Position numbers and translations under genes: made by a program | Notes under the pieces: model-generated | Seen by the model: the letters and a program-made list of their open reading frames with translations, nothing else | Databases searched by the model: none | Told to the model about the DNA's origin: nothing | Source: Clostridia bacterium | Lineage (GTDB): Bacteria; Bacillota; Clostridia; Oscillospirales; Acutalibacteraceae | Direction: 5' to 3' | Assembly (NCBI GenBank): GCA_017414965.1 | Contig: JAFQJL010000028.1 | Location: 1 to 55,363 of the forward strand | DNA: 55,363 nt | Shown: positions 43,391 to 51,738 of the stretch, in pieces | Position numbering within the stretch: position 1 is the first letter of the stretch | How the letters are laid out: each line of letters starts with the position of its first letter

Positions 43391-43894
43391 TTACCGCGCG
43401 GCGCGGGTGCGACGCCAGTAGGTGCCCATCGAAAATCCTTTTTCGTTGGTGGCATCCTCGCCCAGAAACGCCGGCGGAACAAAGGCTTCCGAGGCCTCTA
43501 CCGAGTCAAACTCCACCTCGGCGTAGTAAAATTCCGTGGGTTGTCCGGCGTCCACGCGGCTGCATTCCAGCAGATGCCCGTCCGGCAACCGATAAACGCG
43601 CAGCTCCTTGTGGATGGGCGGCGCTTCCAGCAGATCGCACAGCTCGTCATACTGCTGACGCGACAGCGGCATCTCGGTTTCGCGGCGCATCAGGCGACCT
43701 TTTCCTTTGAAGCAGAGCCAATAGCACTCCTCGTTTTCGCCTTTTGAGGCACGGATGCGCACGGTCGGCGCGGTGCAGAGGTACGCTTGCTCCATCATCA
43801 CGTGCGCCACCAACGGCCAGCCCTCGCGGTCGTCCGGAAAGCGGTTGATATGATATTTTCGCTCGATCTCCCAGTGCGGTGTTGCTTCTGACAT
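43391..43894 (-). CDS. CYTH domain protein
   Basis: A 167-residue CYTH (CyaB/thiamine triphosphatase) tunnel-fold protein starting MSEATPHWEIERKYHI with the signature EIERK, later VRIRASKG, CFKGKGRLMRRETEMPL and YYAEVEFDS. Members hydrolyse triphosphates such as inorganic triphosphate or ThTP, or make cAMP; the substrate here is not determined. AGAGGTGAT precedes the ATG at 43894; the longer frame starts inside the promoter. It is first in an operon with queT. Confidence 0.88.
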   Translation of the reverse strand: MSEATPHWEIERKYHINRFPDDREGWPLVAHVMMEQAYLCTAPTVRIRASKGENEECYWLCFKGKGRLMRRETEMPLSRQQYDELCDLLEAPPIHKELRVYRLPDGHLLECSRVDAGQPTEFYYAEVEFDSVEASEAFVPPAFLGEDATNEKGFSMGTYWRRTRAAR

Positions 43895-43913
43895 GGTATC
43901 ACCTCTGTTCCTT

Positions 43914-43942
43914 ATTGTAAACAACAAACCTTTTGCTGTCAA
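43914..43942 (-). promoter_or_regulatory. Promoter of CYTH-queT
   Basis: Minus strand TTGACA (43937-43942), 17 bp, TACAAT (43914-43919). It is back to back with the mrp promoter. Confidence 0.75.
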
Positions 43943-43945
43943 GCC

Positions 43946-43974
43946 TTGAAAATCGCGGTTGACGGTGGTATACT
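43946..43974 (+). promoter_or_regulatory. Promoter of mrp
   Basis: TTGAAA (43946-43951), 17 bp, TATACT (43969-43974), 34 bp before the mrp start and 4 bp from the divergent -35 box. Confidence 0.7.
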
Positions 43975-44007
43975 AATAGGGAAATCAATTGGAAAAGAGG
44001 AATGGAA

Positions 44008-44829
44008 ATGTCTGAATGTACGCACGATTGCAGCAATTGTTCGGAAAACTGCGGCGAACGCCGCGATCCGAAGGATTTTTTGGAAAAACCGCACGAGGGC
44101 ACGTCGGTCCATAAGGTGATCGGTGTGGTCAGCGGCAAGGGCGGCGTCGGCAAATCGATGGTCACCTCTATGCTGGCGGTGCTCGCCAGCCGCGCCGGTT
44201 ATCGCGCGGCGGTGCTGGATGCGGATATCACCGGTCCGTCCATCCCGAAAGTGTTCGGTCTGCACGATCGAGCAATGGGCACCGAGGACGGCATTTTGCC
44301 GGTGGTCACGCCGTCCGGCGTGAAGGTGATGTCCCTCAACCTGCTGGTGGAAAACGAGACCGATCCGGTTGTGTGGCGCGGTCCGGTCATCGCCGGCGCG
44401 GTCAAGCAGTTCTGGACGGACGTGCTGTGGGGTGAGGTTGACTATATGTTTGTGGATATGCCGCCCGGCACCGGCGACGTGCCGCTGACGGTGTTCCAGT
44501 CGCTGCCGCTGGACGGCATCGTGATCGTCACCTCGCCGCAGGAGCTGGTGTCGATGATCGTGGAAAAAGCGGTCAACATGGCTAATATGATGAACATTCC
44601 GGTGCTTGGCATCGTGGAGAATATGGCGTATTTCGAGTGTCCGGATTGTGGCAAACGCCACCACATCTTTGGCGAGAGTCACGTGGAGGGAATCGCCGCG
44701 CAGTACGGGATTCCGCACATAGCGCAGATGCCGATCGACTCTCAGCTGGCGGCGCTGGCCGACAGCGGCGAGATCGAAAACGTCTATGGCGAGTGGCTGG
44801 ACGATTTTGCCGAGAAAATTCGCGGATAA
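44008..44829 (+). CDS. mrp: Mrp/NBP35 family Fe-S cluster carrier ATPase
   Basis: P-loop ATPase that carries and delivers [4Fe-4S] clusters to apoproteins. 273 residues from the ATG at 44008, 7 nt from AAGAGG; the ATG at 44002 is too close. The N-terminus has four cysteines (C4, C8, C11, C15) like the ferredoxin-type NBP35 extension, then the deviant Walker A GKGGVGKS (43-50), DADITGPSIPK, VDMPPGTGDVPLT, and the cluster-binding CxxC in ECPDCGK near 211. It is the last GC-rich core gene before the AT-rich region. Confidence 0.95.
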   Translation: MSECTHDCSNCSENCGERRDPKDFLEKPHEGTSVHKVIGVVSGKGGVGKSMVTSMLAVLASRAGYRAAVLDADITGPSIPKVFGLHDRAMGTEDGILPVVTPSGVKVMSLNLLVENETDPVVWRGPVIAGAVKQFWTDVLWGEVDYMFVDMPPGTGDVPLTVFQSLPLDGIVIVTSPQELVSMIVEKAVNMANMMNIPVLGIVENMAYFECPDCGKRHHIFGESHVEGIAAQYGIPHIAQMPIDSQLAALADSGEIENVYGEWLDDFAEKIRG

Positions 44830-44875
44830 ATATAAAAAAGGCTTGCGCTTTATGTGTTGTACTCTGAAGGACAGT

Positions 44876-44915
44876 AAAAAAAGATGCACGAAATTTTCGT
44901 GCATCTTTTAATTTT
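44876..44915. terminator. Bidirectional terminator after mrp
   Basis: AAAAGATGCACGAAA (44879-44893) pairs with TTTCGTGCATCTTTT (44895-44909), with A-run before and AATTTTG after. It lies close to where base composition shifts. Confidence 0.8.
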
Positions 44916-45021
44916 GTCTTATACCGTAGCAAGCAGGGAAAATGCATATCACATTTTCCACTTGTTAGGAGAACCGAAAACCCTTTTCTAAACAAATATC
45001 ATCTATTCGGTAAATTATAGT

Positions 45022-45684
45022 TTACCCAACTTCCAAACCGATAATAGCACGATACAGCATTACAAGTCCTGTGCTTAGTAACGTACCGCCAACAATATCC
45101 GTGAACCAATGTACGCCGGAAAACAGTCTGCCAATTACCATAAAGGTAATAAATGTTATGATTGAAACAGCAACGATATTACGGAGCGCTTTGCTCTTTA
45201 TGCGACTACCCAACTGCATTATAGCCGTCGGCATAACGCACATTACCAGCATTGTTGTTGAAGATGGGTAAGATGCTTCTAAATATCCGTTTATCAGTAC
45301 CGGTCTGTAGTTGATTGCCACGCTCTCAAAAAACAAATAGGCGGCAATCGTGACTATATAAAACCCGCCCAAAATAAGAACGTTGTGATCCACCTTGCGT
45401 ATGCTTTTCCGCTTGATCCACTGCACCAGTCCCAGTATGCCAAATCCTATACATACAAAGATCGGCACAAGTCCGAGCCAATCCGTTATATTATATAAGC
45501 TGAAATGCACACCTGTCAAAGTGTGGACAAAACCATTGATGCCGGCAAATCCTACAGATGAACCTTGTGGGCCAATCGCACGCACATCCACAAAGCAAAT
45601 TGCCACCGTCCACAGTACAAACGCTGTAAGCAAACACATTGAAGCAATAAAGCTTTTTCTAATTCTTTTCATTTTCTCTACCAT
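45022..45684 (-). CDS. PAP2-like membrane phosphatase family protein
   Basis: A 220-residue protein with about six transmembrane segments and the PAP2 lipid-phosphatase layout: motif 1 RP in VAINYRPVLING, motif 2 YPSSTTML, motif 3 GRLFSGVHWFTDIVGG (R-x5-H-x3-D). The motif 2 histidine that normally follows PSS/PSG is Thr here, so the proton donor may be missing. Members dephosphorylate lipid phosphates such as undecaprenyl pyrophosphate. It follows the XRE regulator on the same strand, about 100 bp downstream; composition is AT-richer than the core genes. Confidence 0.8.
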   Translation of the reverse strand: MVEKMKRIRKSFIASMCLLTAFVLWTVAICFVDVRAIGPQGSSVGFAGINGFVHTLTGVHFSLYNITDWLGLVPIFVCIGFGILGLVQWIKRKSIRKVDHNVLILGGFYIVTIAAYLFFESVAINYRPVLINGYLEASYPSSTTMLVMCVMPTAIMQLGSRIKSKALRNIVAVSIITFITFMVIGRLFSGVHWFTDIVGGTLLSTGLVMLYRAIIGLEVG

Positions 45685-45786
45685 CCTTTTGGTTTGTATT
45701 TTGGCTTTCGCCTGAATACAAGTTTAGGGAAAAGCAATGAAGAATGAAAGAATTTAGCCGTCACATCGATGATACGCTTCGTATCA

Positions 45787-46389
45787 TTACCGTTTTATCA
45801 GCATTAAAGCCTTGATAATCAAAAATGCAAATATAAATACCGCTGCATAGGGTTGCTGACTTGCAATAAAAAGGCATACTCCAACGGCGCTTAATGTCAG
45901 CGACAAAATACTTTTGCTCTGAGTCCAAAGTCTTTGACGACAGTTTTGCAGGGCAAGGGTTATAATGCCCAACACTATCATAATACCTACAAAAGCAATG
46001 TACGCAGTTTTTAAGTACGGCTGAACTTCACTCAAAGCAAGGAGCGATACCTCTCTGATAACGCCATCCGCTTTTTGACCGAAGAAAGGTAAAAATAGTA
46101 ACAATGCCATACCGCAGTCAAGCAGACCAAAAACCAAGTCTCGAATCGTTCTTTCTTTTTCTTTGTGGTCTTTTTCTGCAATGGCAAGAATCTCTTCACC
46201 GGACAACAGTTCATCCAAGGAAACAGAGAATAACTTTGATATTGCCTTCAAAGACTCTATATTCGGGAATCCACGACCTGACTCCCACTTTGAAATAGCA
46301 GTGCGGGATACATACATCAATTCTGCCAATTCCACTTGTGTAAGACCTTTTTGCTTTCGGAGTTCCTGTAATTTTTCATTAAATTCCAT
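45787..46389 (-). CDS. XRE family transcriptional regulator with membrane domain
   Basis: A 200-residue protein with an N-terminal helix-turn-helix (LRKQKGLTQVELAELMYVSRTAISKWESGRGFP, residues about 9-41) and a C-terminal half with about four transmembrane segments (near 90-105, 125-146, 158-175, 180-196). This architecture is common in Clostridia, often next to the transporter or enzyme it controls; here that would be the PAP2-like protein. A short palindrome (45769-45787) overlaps its stop. Confidence 0.88.
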   Translation of the reverse strand: MEFNEKLQELRKQKGLTQVELAELMYVSRTAISKWESGRGFPNIESLKAISKLFSVSLDELLSGEEILAIAEKDHKEKERTIRDLVFGLLDCGMALLLFLPFFGQKADGVIREVSLLALSEVQPYLKTAYIAFVGIMIVLGIITLALQNCRQRLWTQSKSILSLTLSAVGVCLFIASQQPYAAVFIFAFLIIKALMLIKR

Positions 46390-46430
46390 AATAGCACTCT
46401 CTTATAAATTCTTATTTATCGGTTAGTTGT

Positions 46431-46436
46431 ATTATA
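46431..46436 (-). promoter_or_regulatory. Candidate -10 box for the XRE-PAP2 unit
   Basis: TATAAT on the minus strand about 42 bp before the start codon. No convincing -35 box is seen at 16-18 bp. Confidence 0.35.
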
Positions 46437-46470
46437 GCATAACTTGACCAACAAATAAAGAGAATATGAA

Positions 46471-46505
46471 AAAACACCCACAGTTTTACAAACTACGGGT
46501 GTTTT
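46471..46505 (-). terminator. Terminator of the deacetylase-YeiH-YgjV-Ldh_2 operon
   Basis: AAAACACCC (46471-46479) pairs with GGGTGTTTT (46497-46505), with an inner AGTTT/AAACT stem; on the minus strand it ends in TTTTTT. Confidence 0.8.
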
Positions 46506-46563
46506 CGTATCTAGTTATACTGTCCTTAAAAGTACGCCTCATAAGACAAGGTCTTTTTAAAAA

Positions 46564-47694
46564 TTACATATCGTATGAGCTTTTTTGAAGGGTAAGCTCT
46601 AATGCTGCTTCGCCAAGATACTCTTTTATATCCATATTAAGATATTTGCAAAGGTCAACCATTTCTGCAACGGTGCCTATATTTACATCAATACCGTTTT
46701 CCATTCTGTCTTTATAAGCGAAAACTTCTTTTTCACCGTGGGTGTAGATACGCTGCTGACCTTCTGCTTTGGGTGCTTCACGAAGCTCAGCTAAGAAGGT
46801 TGAAAGGTGGTCACGAATAGCATCTGCATCGCCGAAAACAGCAGGGTCGATTGCAATAAAGCCATGGCAGGTACCACCCTTGCCGCCGATGTGTGTATGG
46901 TTTGAAGTAAGACCCATTGATAAAATAGAACAGAAAATTTCGCAAAGCATACCGTAACCATAACCCTTATGGCTACCGCTTTGTTCGGTTTCGCCGCCAA
47001 GTGGCATTATGCCGCCGCCTGCCTTAGCAACAATGTTTTTAAGTACAACTGAAGCATCGGTACTGCTTTTGCCTTCGGCATCAAGCGCCCACATATCAGG
47101 GAGCGGTTTATCTAGTTTGTTGTATATTTCAAGTTTACCGCGTGTTACAACGGTGGTAGAAGCATCGAAGAAGAAGTCATAAGGCTTAGCAGGCATTGCA
47201 ATAGCTATTGGGTTACTACCAAGCATAGCTTTTTTAGCAAAGGTAGGCACCATAATCGCTTCGGAATTGGTCATAGACATACCAATAAGACCTTCGTTAC
47301 AAGCCATTTTTGCATAGTAGCCTGCAATTCCGTAATGGTTAGAATTTCTTACCGAAACTATTGCCATACCGGTTTTTTTAGCCTTTTCTATAGCCATACT
47401 CATAGCCTTGTGACCGAGTAACTGACCCATACCGTCATTACCTTCAATAACGGCAGATACAGGTGTTTCAAAAACCACTTCGGGTTTAGCATCTACTTTG
47501 ATAAGACCCTTTTCAATACCCTTGTGGTAGCGTACCAATCTTTGCATACCGTGTGATTCAATACCATATAGGTCGCTTGTGAGTAACACGTCAACAATAA
47601 TATCACATTCTTCTTTATTAAAGCCAAATTTCAAGAATGCATCTGTACAGAATTTTTTTAAATCTTCATAAGAATAATTAATGCTGTTTTTCAT
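46564..47694 (-). CDS. Malate/L-lactate dehydrogenase family (Ldh_2) oxidoreductase
   Basis: NAD(P)-dependent 2-hydroxyacid dehydrogenase of the Ldh_2/YlbC fold, distinct from classical Rossmann LDH. 376 residues from MKNSINYSYEDLK; the ATG at 47694 is 11 nt from AAGGA, the one at 47706 has no space. Family marks are SDLYGIESHGMQRL, the catalytic-type His in VRNSNHYGIAGYYA, and GSNPIAIAMPA. Relatives act on malate, lactate, sulfolactate, ureidoglycolate or 2,3-diketogulonate; the substrate cannot be chosen by eye. It is last in a four-gene operon with YgjV, YeiH and a deacetylase-like protein. Confidence 0.9.
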   Translation of the reverse strand: MKNSINYSYEDLKKFCTDAFLKFGFNKEECDIIVDVLLTSDLYGIESHGMQRLVRYHKGIEKGLIKVDAKPEVVFETPVSAVIEGNDGMGQLLGHKAMSMAIEKAKKTGMAIVSVRNSNHYGIAGYYAKMACNEGLIGMSMTNSEAIMVPTFAKKAMLGSNPIAIAMPAKPYDFFFDASTTVVTRGKLEIYNKLDKPLPDMWALDAEGKSSTDASVVLKNIVAKAGGGIMPLGGETEQSGSHKGYGYGMLCEIFCSILSMGLTSNHTHIGGKGGTCHGFIAIDPAVFGDADAIRDHLSTFLAELREAPKAEGQQRIYTHGEKEVFAYKDRMENGIDVNIGTVAEMVDLCKYLNMDIKEYLGEAALELTLQKSSYDM

Positions 47695-47765
47695 AAAATT
47701 TACCATCCTTTTTTTAAGGTGATTTTATTATACTATATAATTTTCGCTCTTTCAATCAAAATGCG

Positions 47766-48308
47766 CTATGTAATTTTCTTATCGTGGCGTAGTATACCAA
47801 CGAAAATAGAAATTAAGGTGAGCGTTTCGCATATAATGGCACCCCACGAGCCTGCCGCGATATTATAAATTAACCACGCGGGCGAGCTTACCATACCTAA
47901 GCGGCGAACATCTGCAGCATTTTTAAGCCGGTAACCGATGTTTAGAGCGGTCATACCAATAACAGGTAGTAGCTCGATTATAAGGTTAAATAAAGTAACT
48001 TCTTTGCCAAATAGGGTGAAATTAAGTATATATACTGCGATATATAGCGAAACAAAAACAATAAACCAAGGTAAACGGTCAGTCTTTAGTTTTTCTTTAA
48101 AAATGAAAACAAAAGCACGAATAGCACCTAAAATATTAAGCAAACCGCCAACGGTAGCGCCTAGCATTAAAAAATTTATTGCAAATAGCGAAGCACCAAA
48201 TAACTGCATTGTAATTACTGCTTTTTGGCTTTTACCTTGGTAGGAAAGTATGTTAAAAAGCATAGCCACAATGCCAATGCATTGAGCGATAATTTCTATA
48301 GCTTCCAT
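47766..48308 (-). CDS. YgjV family inner membrane protein
   Basis: A 180-residue membrane protein with about five to six transmembrane segments, starting MEAIEIIAQCIGIVAMLFNILSYQGKSQK; this opening plus FGASLFAINFLMLGA matches the YgjV family of unknown function. AAAGGA precedes the ATG. It sits 24 bp after yeiH and about 70 bp before the Ldh_2 gene. Confidence 0.85.
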   Translation of the reverse strand: MEAIEIIAQCIGIVAMLFNILSYQGKSQKAVITMQLFGASLFAINFLMLGATVGGLLNILGAIRAFVFIFKEKLKTDRLPWFIVFVSLYIAVYILNFTLFGKEVTLFNLIIELLPVIGMTALNIGYRLKNAADVRRLGMVSSPAWLIYNIAAGSWGAIICETLTLISIFVGILRHDKKIT

Positions 48309-48332
48309 AGTATTAATCCTTTTGATATATAT

Positions 48333-49358
48333 TTACATTAATCCCATAAACCAAATAACACAAAGGGCAGTTAAGGTTACCAAGGTGTCTATTGTTATTC
48401 CGTAAAACATTGGTTTAAGGCCTGCTTTTTTAAAGTCGGAAAGACTTGTGCCTAAGCCTATGGCTGCAAGGGCGGTAACCATTAAAAATTTGCTGGCACC
48501 TTTCATAACACCCGATATGGTAGTGGGAATAAAACCAACACTATTAAGAACTGCTAATAGCAGAAAACCACCAATAAACCAAGGAATAATTTTTACAATA
48601 TTGACCTTTTGACCATTGTTTGCAGCTTTTAATTCCTTTTGCTTTAAGCGTGCGCCTATATATGCAAAAACCAATACAGTTGGAATAATTGCAATAGTAC
48701 GGGTAAGCTTTACCATTGTTGCAAAATCACCTGCGATTTCAGAAAAAGCATAGCCCGATGCAACAACGCTTGCGGTATCGTTAACCGATGTTCCTGCCCA
48801 TATACCGTAGGCAATATCAGTCATACCAAGAGCCTTACCCATAAGTGGATAAAGCGCTACCATTACCATATCAAAAAGGAAGGTAGAGGACATCGCAAAG
48901 GCAATATCCTTATCTTCGGCATCAATAGCAGGGGCAATAGCCGCTATTGCAGAGCCGCCACAGATACCTGTTCCTGCAGAAATAAGGTTGCTAAGCTTCC
49001 AGTTAAGAACAAAAAGCTTACGGACAAAGTAACCACCACCAAAGCACATTGCAAAGGTGAAAATCATTACAAAGAAGGTCATCTTACCAACCGACATAAT
49101 TGTTTTTATTGAAAGCGAAGCGCCTAAAAGTATAATCGCAACCTTTAGTATTCTTTTTGATGTAAATTTAAGCGCAGGCTTTATCCAATCGGGATGAAAA
49201 AAGGTGTTGATAATCGTACCCAAAAACAAGGCAATTATTGAAGCACCCAATAGTCCGCCTGGGATTAACTCTTCTAAAAATACCGATAAAGCCGCTACCG
49301 CAAAGCATATAGCAATGCCTAGTATAAATAGTCCGTTCTTTTTTGCTTTTGCTCCCAT
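48333..49358 (-). CDS. YeiH family (UPF0324) putative exporter
   Basis: A 341-residue protein with about ten transmembrane segments: IGIxLGAS-type LLGASLSIKT, GTGICGGSAIAAIAPAI, AGTSVNDTASVVASGYAFS and ALAAIGLGTSLSDFKKAG are typical of YeiH. The family is annotated as putative sulfate exporter without strong proof. AAAAGGGG precedes the ATG. It is the second gene of the operon, 14 bp after the deacetylase-like gene. Confidence 0.9.
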   Translation of the reverse strand: MGAKAKKNGLFILGIAICFAVAALSVFLEELIPGGLLGASIIALFLGTIINTFFHPDWIKPALKFTSKRILKVAIILLGASLSIKTIMSVGKMTFFVMIFTFAMCFGGGYFVRKLFVLNWKLSNLISAGTGICGGSAIAAIAPAIDAEDKDIAFAMSSTFLFDMVMVALYPLMGKALGMTDIAYGIWAGTSVNDTASVVASGYAFSEIAGDFATMVKLTRTIAIIPTVLVFAYIGARLKQKELKAANNGQKVNIVKIIPWFIGGFLLLAVLNSVGFIPTTISGVMKGASKFLMVTALAAIGLGTSLSDFKKAGLKPMFYGITIDTLVTLTALCVIWFMGLM

Positions 49359-49372
49359 AAAATATTCCCCTT

Positions 49373-50143
49373 TTATATTAAATTTTGGAAGAAATAACTT
49401 TTATAGCCGTTATTACTTAAATAAGAGAACGCGCTGGCTATTTTTTCTTCAAAATCGGGCTGATAGGATTTATAATCCTTATAAAAATATTGTTCGTGTA
49501 TCATTACCCAAATGTGCTCTCTATACGATAAATTTGAAAGTTGACTTTGTATACTTTCTTTAGAAAAAATGTTCATAACAATATCTATAGGAGCAAAGGC
49601 AATACCATTTTCATTTACTGTATTTCCGTTTCTTATTTGTGTAGCGGTAGGCTCTTTTATACCGTAAGAACTTCTTGGCTCGCTTTCAGTACCGAATAGA
49701 CCTAATAAGCCTTTTACATTATTGTCTTTAAGCGCTTTAAGTCCTTCTTCCGTGGTACGACAAAAATGAATGGTTGTAGTTTCGGCTAATGCCTTTTTTG
49801 AAGCGAAACGAATAATCTGTTCCTGCACGGTTTTGCAGTGCTCGTATACTTCATTGTAGCCCGAAAATTCATAAGGTCTTAGGTTTTCGTATTCCGAGTG
49901 AAAAGAAAGCTTTAACCAATCGCTGTTTTCTTCCCATTCAGAGTAGTAGCTGTCACTCATTAAAGAAAGGTCAAAACCGCTTGTACAATAAAACATATTT
50001 AATTGTACTTTTAAACCATATTTTTCGTGCAAACGCTTGTACATAGCAAGATACGGATGTTCGAAAATACTTTTATAACGGTTTTCTGTTATTTCTTTTA
50101 AAAAGCGAATGTTATCATCAACTGTAAAACAAAAGGTTTTCAT
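49373..50143 (-). CDS. Polysaccharide-deacetylase-like (NodB-fold) protein
   Basis: A 256-residue soluble protein starting MKTFCFTVDDNIRFL. The TVDD near residues 7-10, the FHSEYEN near 80 and IHFCRTT near 125 resemble the metal and catalytic motifs of carbohydrate esterase 4/NodB-type deacetylases, and no signal peptide is present. The match is by pattern only; it could be a divergent TIM-barrel hydrolase. It is the first gene of the operon that ends with Ldh_2, with its promoter at 50181-50209. Confidence 0.6.
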   Translation of the reverse strand: MKTFCFTVDDNIRFLKEITENRYKSIFEHPYLAMYKRLHEKYGLKVQLNMFYCTSGFDLSLMSDSYYSEWEENSDWLKLSFHSEYENLRPYEFSGYNEVYEHCKTVQEQIIRFASKKALAETTTIHFCRTTEEGLKALKDNNVKGLLGLFGTESEPRSSYGIKEPTATQIRNGNTVNENGIAFAPIDIVMNIFSKESIQSQLSNLSYREHIWVMIHEQYFYKDYKSYQPDFEEKIASAFSYLSNNGYKSYFFQNLI

Positions 50144-50180
50144 TTATTTTCCGCCTTTATAGTGGTTTTATTGCCAATTA

Positions 50181-50209
50181 ATTATATCACCCTGCTTATT
50201 GAAAAGCAA
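50181..50209 (-). promoter_or_regulatory. Promoter of the four-gene operon
   Basis: Minus strand TTGCTT (50204-50209), 17 bp, TATAAT (50181-50186), about 38 bp before the first start codon. Confidence 0.65.
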
Positions 50210-50237
50210 GTATAAGCGCGATTTTGCCTAAAATCAA

Positions 50238-50261
50238 AACCCCGTACTTTTGTACGGGGTT
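50238..50261 (-). terminator. Terminator of the RDD-acetyltransferase-Tim44 operon
   Basis: AACCCCGTAC (50238-50247) pairs with GTACGGGGTT (50252-50261), loop TTTT; on the minus strand followed by TTGATTTT, and preceded by an A/T tract. Confidence 0.85.
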
Positions 50262-50271
50262 AAAAAATTAT

Positions 50272-51054
50272 TTAGTCGGCAAATGGGATTTGGTCGGTTT
50301 CATCTTTTTGCAAAATTTTATTTAAAACCCAAGTGTTTTCTTTTCTTGTAAATTGCCAATATTCCACAAAGGATGAAGGGGCGGTACTGCCGTTTGTTTT
50401 TAATTGAGTTTCGGTATTGATGGTGTAATCAACCATTTTGCCCTTTATGTAAAACCAAATATAGTCGCGCGAATTATCGGCATCATCGTGCACGGCTACA
50501 GGGAGTGCTTCCAACAACTGTATATTTTCCAAAATGTTTTTTTCGTTCCTGTAAGCCATCCAGTTTAATTTTGTTTGAAAATTATCATACAATTCGTCCG
50601 ACATATATTGTGCCGCAGGTGCCATATCTAAATTTGCCCAAGCGTTTTGAATAGTAATAAAGCTTTTTTCTACTATAGCGCTAATATTTTTATATTTCCA
50701 AGCGTGGTCGCTTTTTTGTATTTGTTTCATAAGTTTTTTGGCTTTTCTTGAACGCTTAGTAAGTTTGAAATAAAAGATAATTGATGAAGAAAAGAACACA
50801 AACGGCAACAAAATAAATTCAAGAATAGATTCAAAAAGTGTTGGTGGGCGTTCGGTGCCTGAGTAGTGGTGAGTGCCGCCGCTACTACCACCGCCGCCAC
50901 CGCTTCCTCCACCTCCACCGCCGCCACCACCGGCGCGCAAAGTGGTTATAGAAAGGGGATGGGAAGTATCTAAATTTTCAGCATAGGCAGTAATACCAAG
51001 GCTTAAAACAAGTATCAAAATAATAATAACTAATGATATTATTTTTTTAATCAT
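50272..51054 (-). CDS. Exported or membrane-anchored Tim44-like domain protein with Gly-rich linker
   Basis: A 260-residue protein: signal peptide (residues 1-25, KKIISLVIIILILVLSLG, cleavage after AYA), a glycine-rich run (about 42-59), a transmembrane segment near 76-97 (LEFILLPFVFFSSSIIFYF), a basic turn (TKRSRKAKKLMKQ), and a Tim44-like NTF2-fold domain with KNISAIVEKSFITIQNAW and EYWQFTRKENTWVLNKI. With the N-terminus outside, the Tim44-like domain would be cytoplasmic. Function is unknown. It ends a three-gene operon. Confidence 0.75.
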   Translation of the reverse strand: MIKKIISLVIIILILVLSLGITAYAENLDTSHPLSITTLRAGGGGGGGGGSGGGGGSSGGTHHYSGTERPPTLFESILEFILLPFVFFSSSIIFYFKLTKRSRKAKKLMKQIQKSDHAWKYKNISAIVEKSFITIQNAWANLDMAPAAQYMSDELYDNFQTKLNWMAYRNEKNILENIQLLEALPVAVHDDADNSRDYIWFYIKGKMVDYTINTETQLKTNGSTAPSSFVEYWQFTRKENTWVLNKILQKDETDQIPFAD

Positions 51055-51074
51055 AAATTCACCGCTTTGAATTT

Positions 51075-51701
51075 TTAGTCTTTTTCAATCTTAAATCCGA
51101 TTTTGCAATTTTTACGGTAGTATTCATAATCGTATTCACTGATTTCACGCAATACACGGCAAGGATTTCCAACTGCTACCACACCCGACGGAATATCCTT
51201 AGTGACAACACTACCTGCACCTATTACAGAATCATCACCAATAGTAACACCGGGTAAAATAACCGCGCCTGCACCAATCCATACCCTGTTGCCAATATGA
51301 ACGGGAAGATTATATTGGTAAACCCTTTCGCGAAGATCGGGGCAGATGGGATGCGTTCCGGTTGCAATAGTAACATTGGGCGCAATCATTACGCTGTCGC
51401 CAATATAAATATCTGCATCATCCACAACAGTTAGATTAAAGTTAGAATAAAAGTTTTTACCAACATGCATATTACAACCCCAATTTGCGTGGAATGGGGG
51501 CTCAATATAGCAATTTTCACCTACTTCTGCAAAAACCTTACGGATAATTTCTTCGCGGTATTCGGTTTCGCTTGGGCGAGAAAGGTTAAAATCATGAAGC
51601 AGCTCTTTACATTCGTACAATTTTTTATTAAGCTCTTCGGGAATTGCTTCAAGCGAGCAATCATAAAGCTCGCCGTTTTTCATTTTTTCCAGTAAATTCA
51701 T
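51075..51701 (-). CDS. Sugar O-acetyltransferase (maltose/galactoside acetyltransferase family)
   Basis: A 208-residue left-handed beta-helix acetyltransferase of the LacA/Maa/NodL family. The N-terminal helical cap (MNLLEKMKNGELYDC, LLHDFNLSRPSE) precedes hexapeptide repeats (IYIGDSVMIAPNVTIATGTHP, IGAGAVILPGVTIGDDSVIGAGSVVTKDIP), with the catalytic-type His in GTHPIC near residue 117. It transfers acetyl from acetyl-CoA to a sugar hydroxyl. It lies 37 bp after the RDD gene and 20 bp before the Tim44-like gene. Confidence 0.93.
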   Translation of the reverse strand: MNLLEKMKNGELYDCSLEAIPEELNKKLYECKELLHDFNLSRPSETEYREEIIRKVFAEVGENCYIEPPFHANWGCNMHVGKNFYSNFNLTVVDDADIYIGDSVMIAPNVTIATGTHPICPDLRERVYQYNLPVHIGNRVWIGAGAVILPGVTIGDDSVIGAGSVVTKDIPSGVVAVGNPCRVLREISEYDYEYYRKNCKIGFKIEKD

Positions 51702-51738
51702 TATAATTTACACCTAATTTCTATGTGAAAGTAAAATT

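Noticed and set aside
50727-50930. 67-residue minus-strand frame with Val/Ala-rich start
   Set aside because: Out-of-frame reading of the glycine-codon run of the Tim44-like protein.
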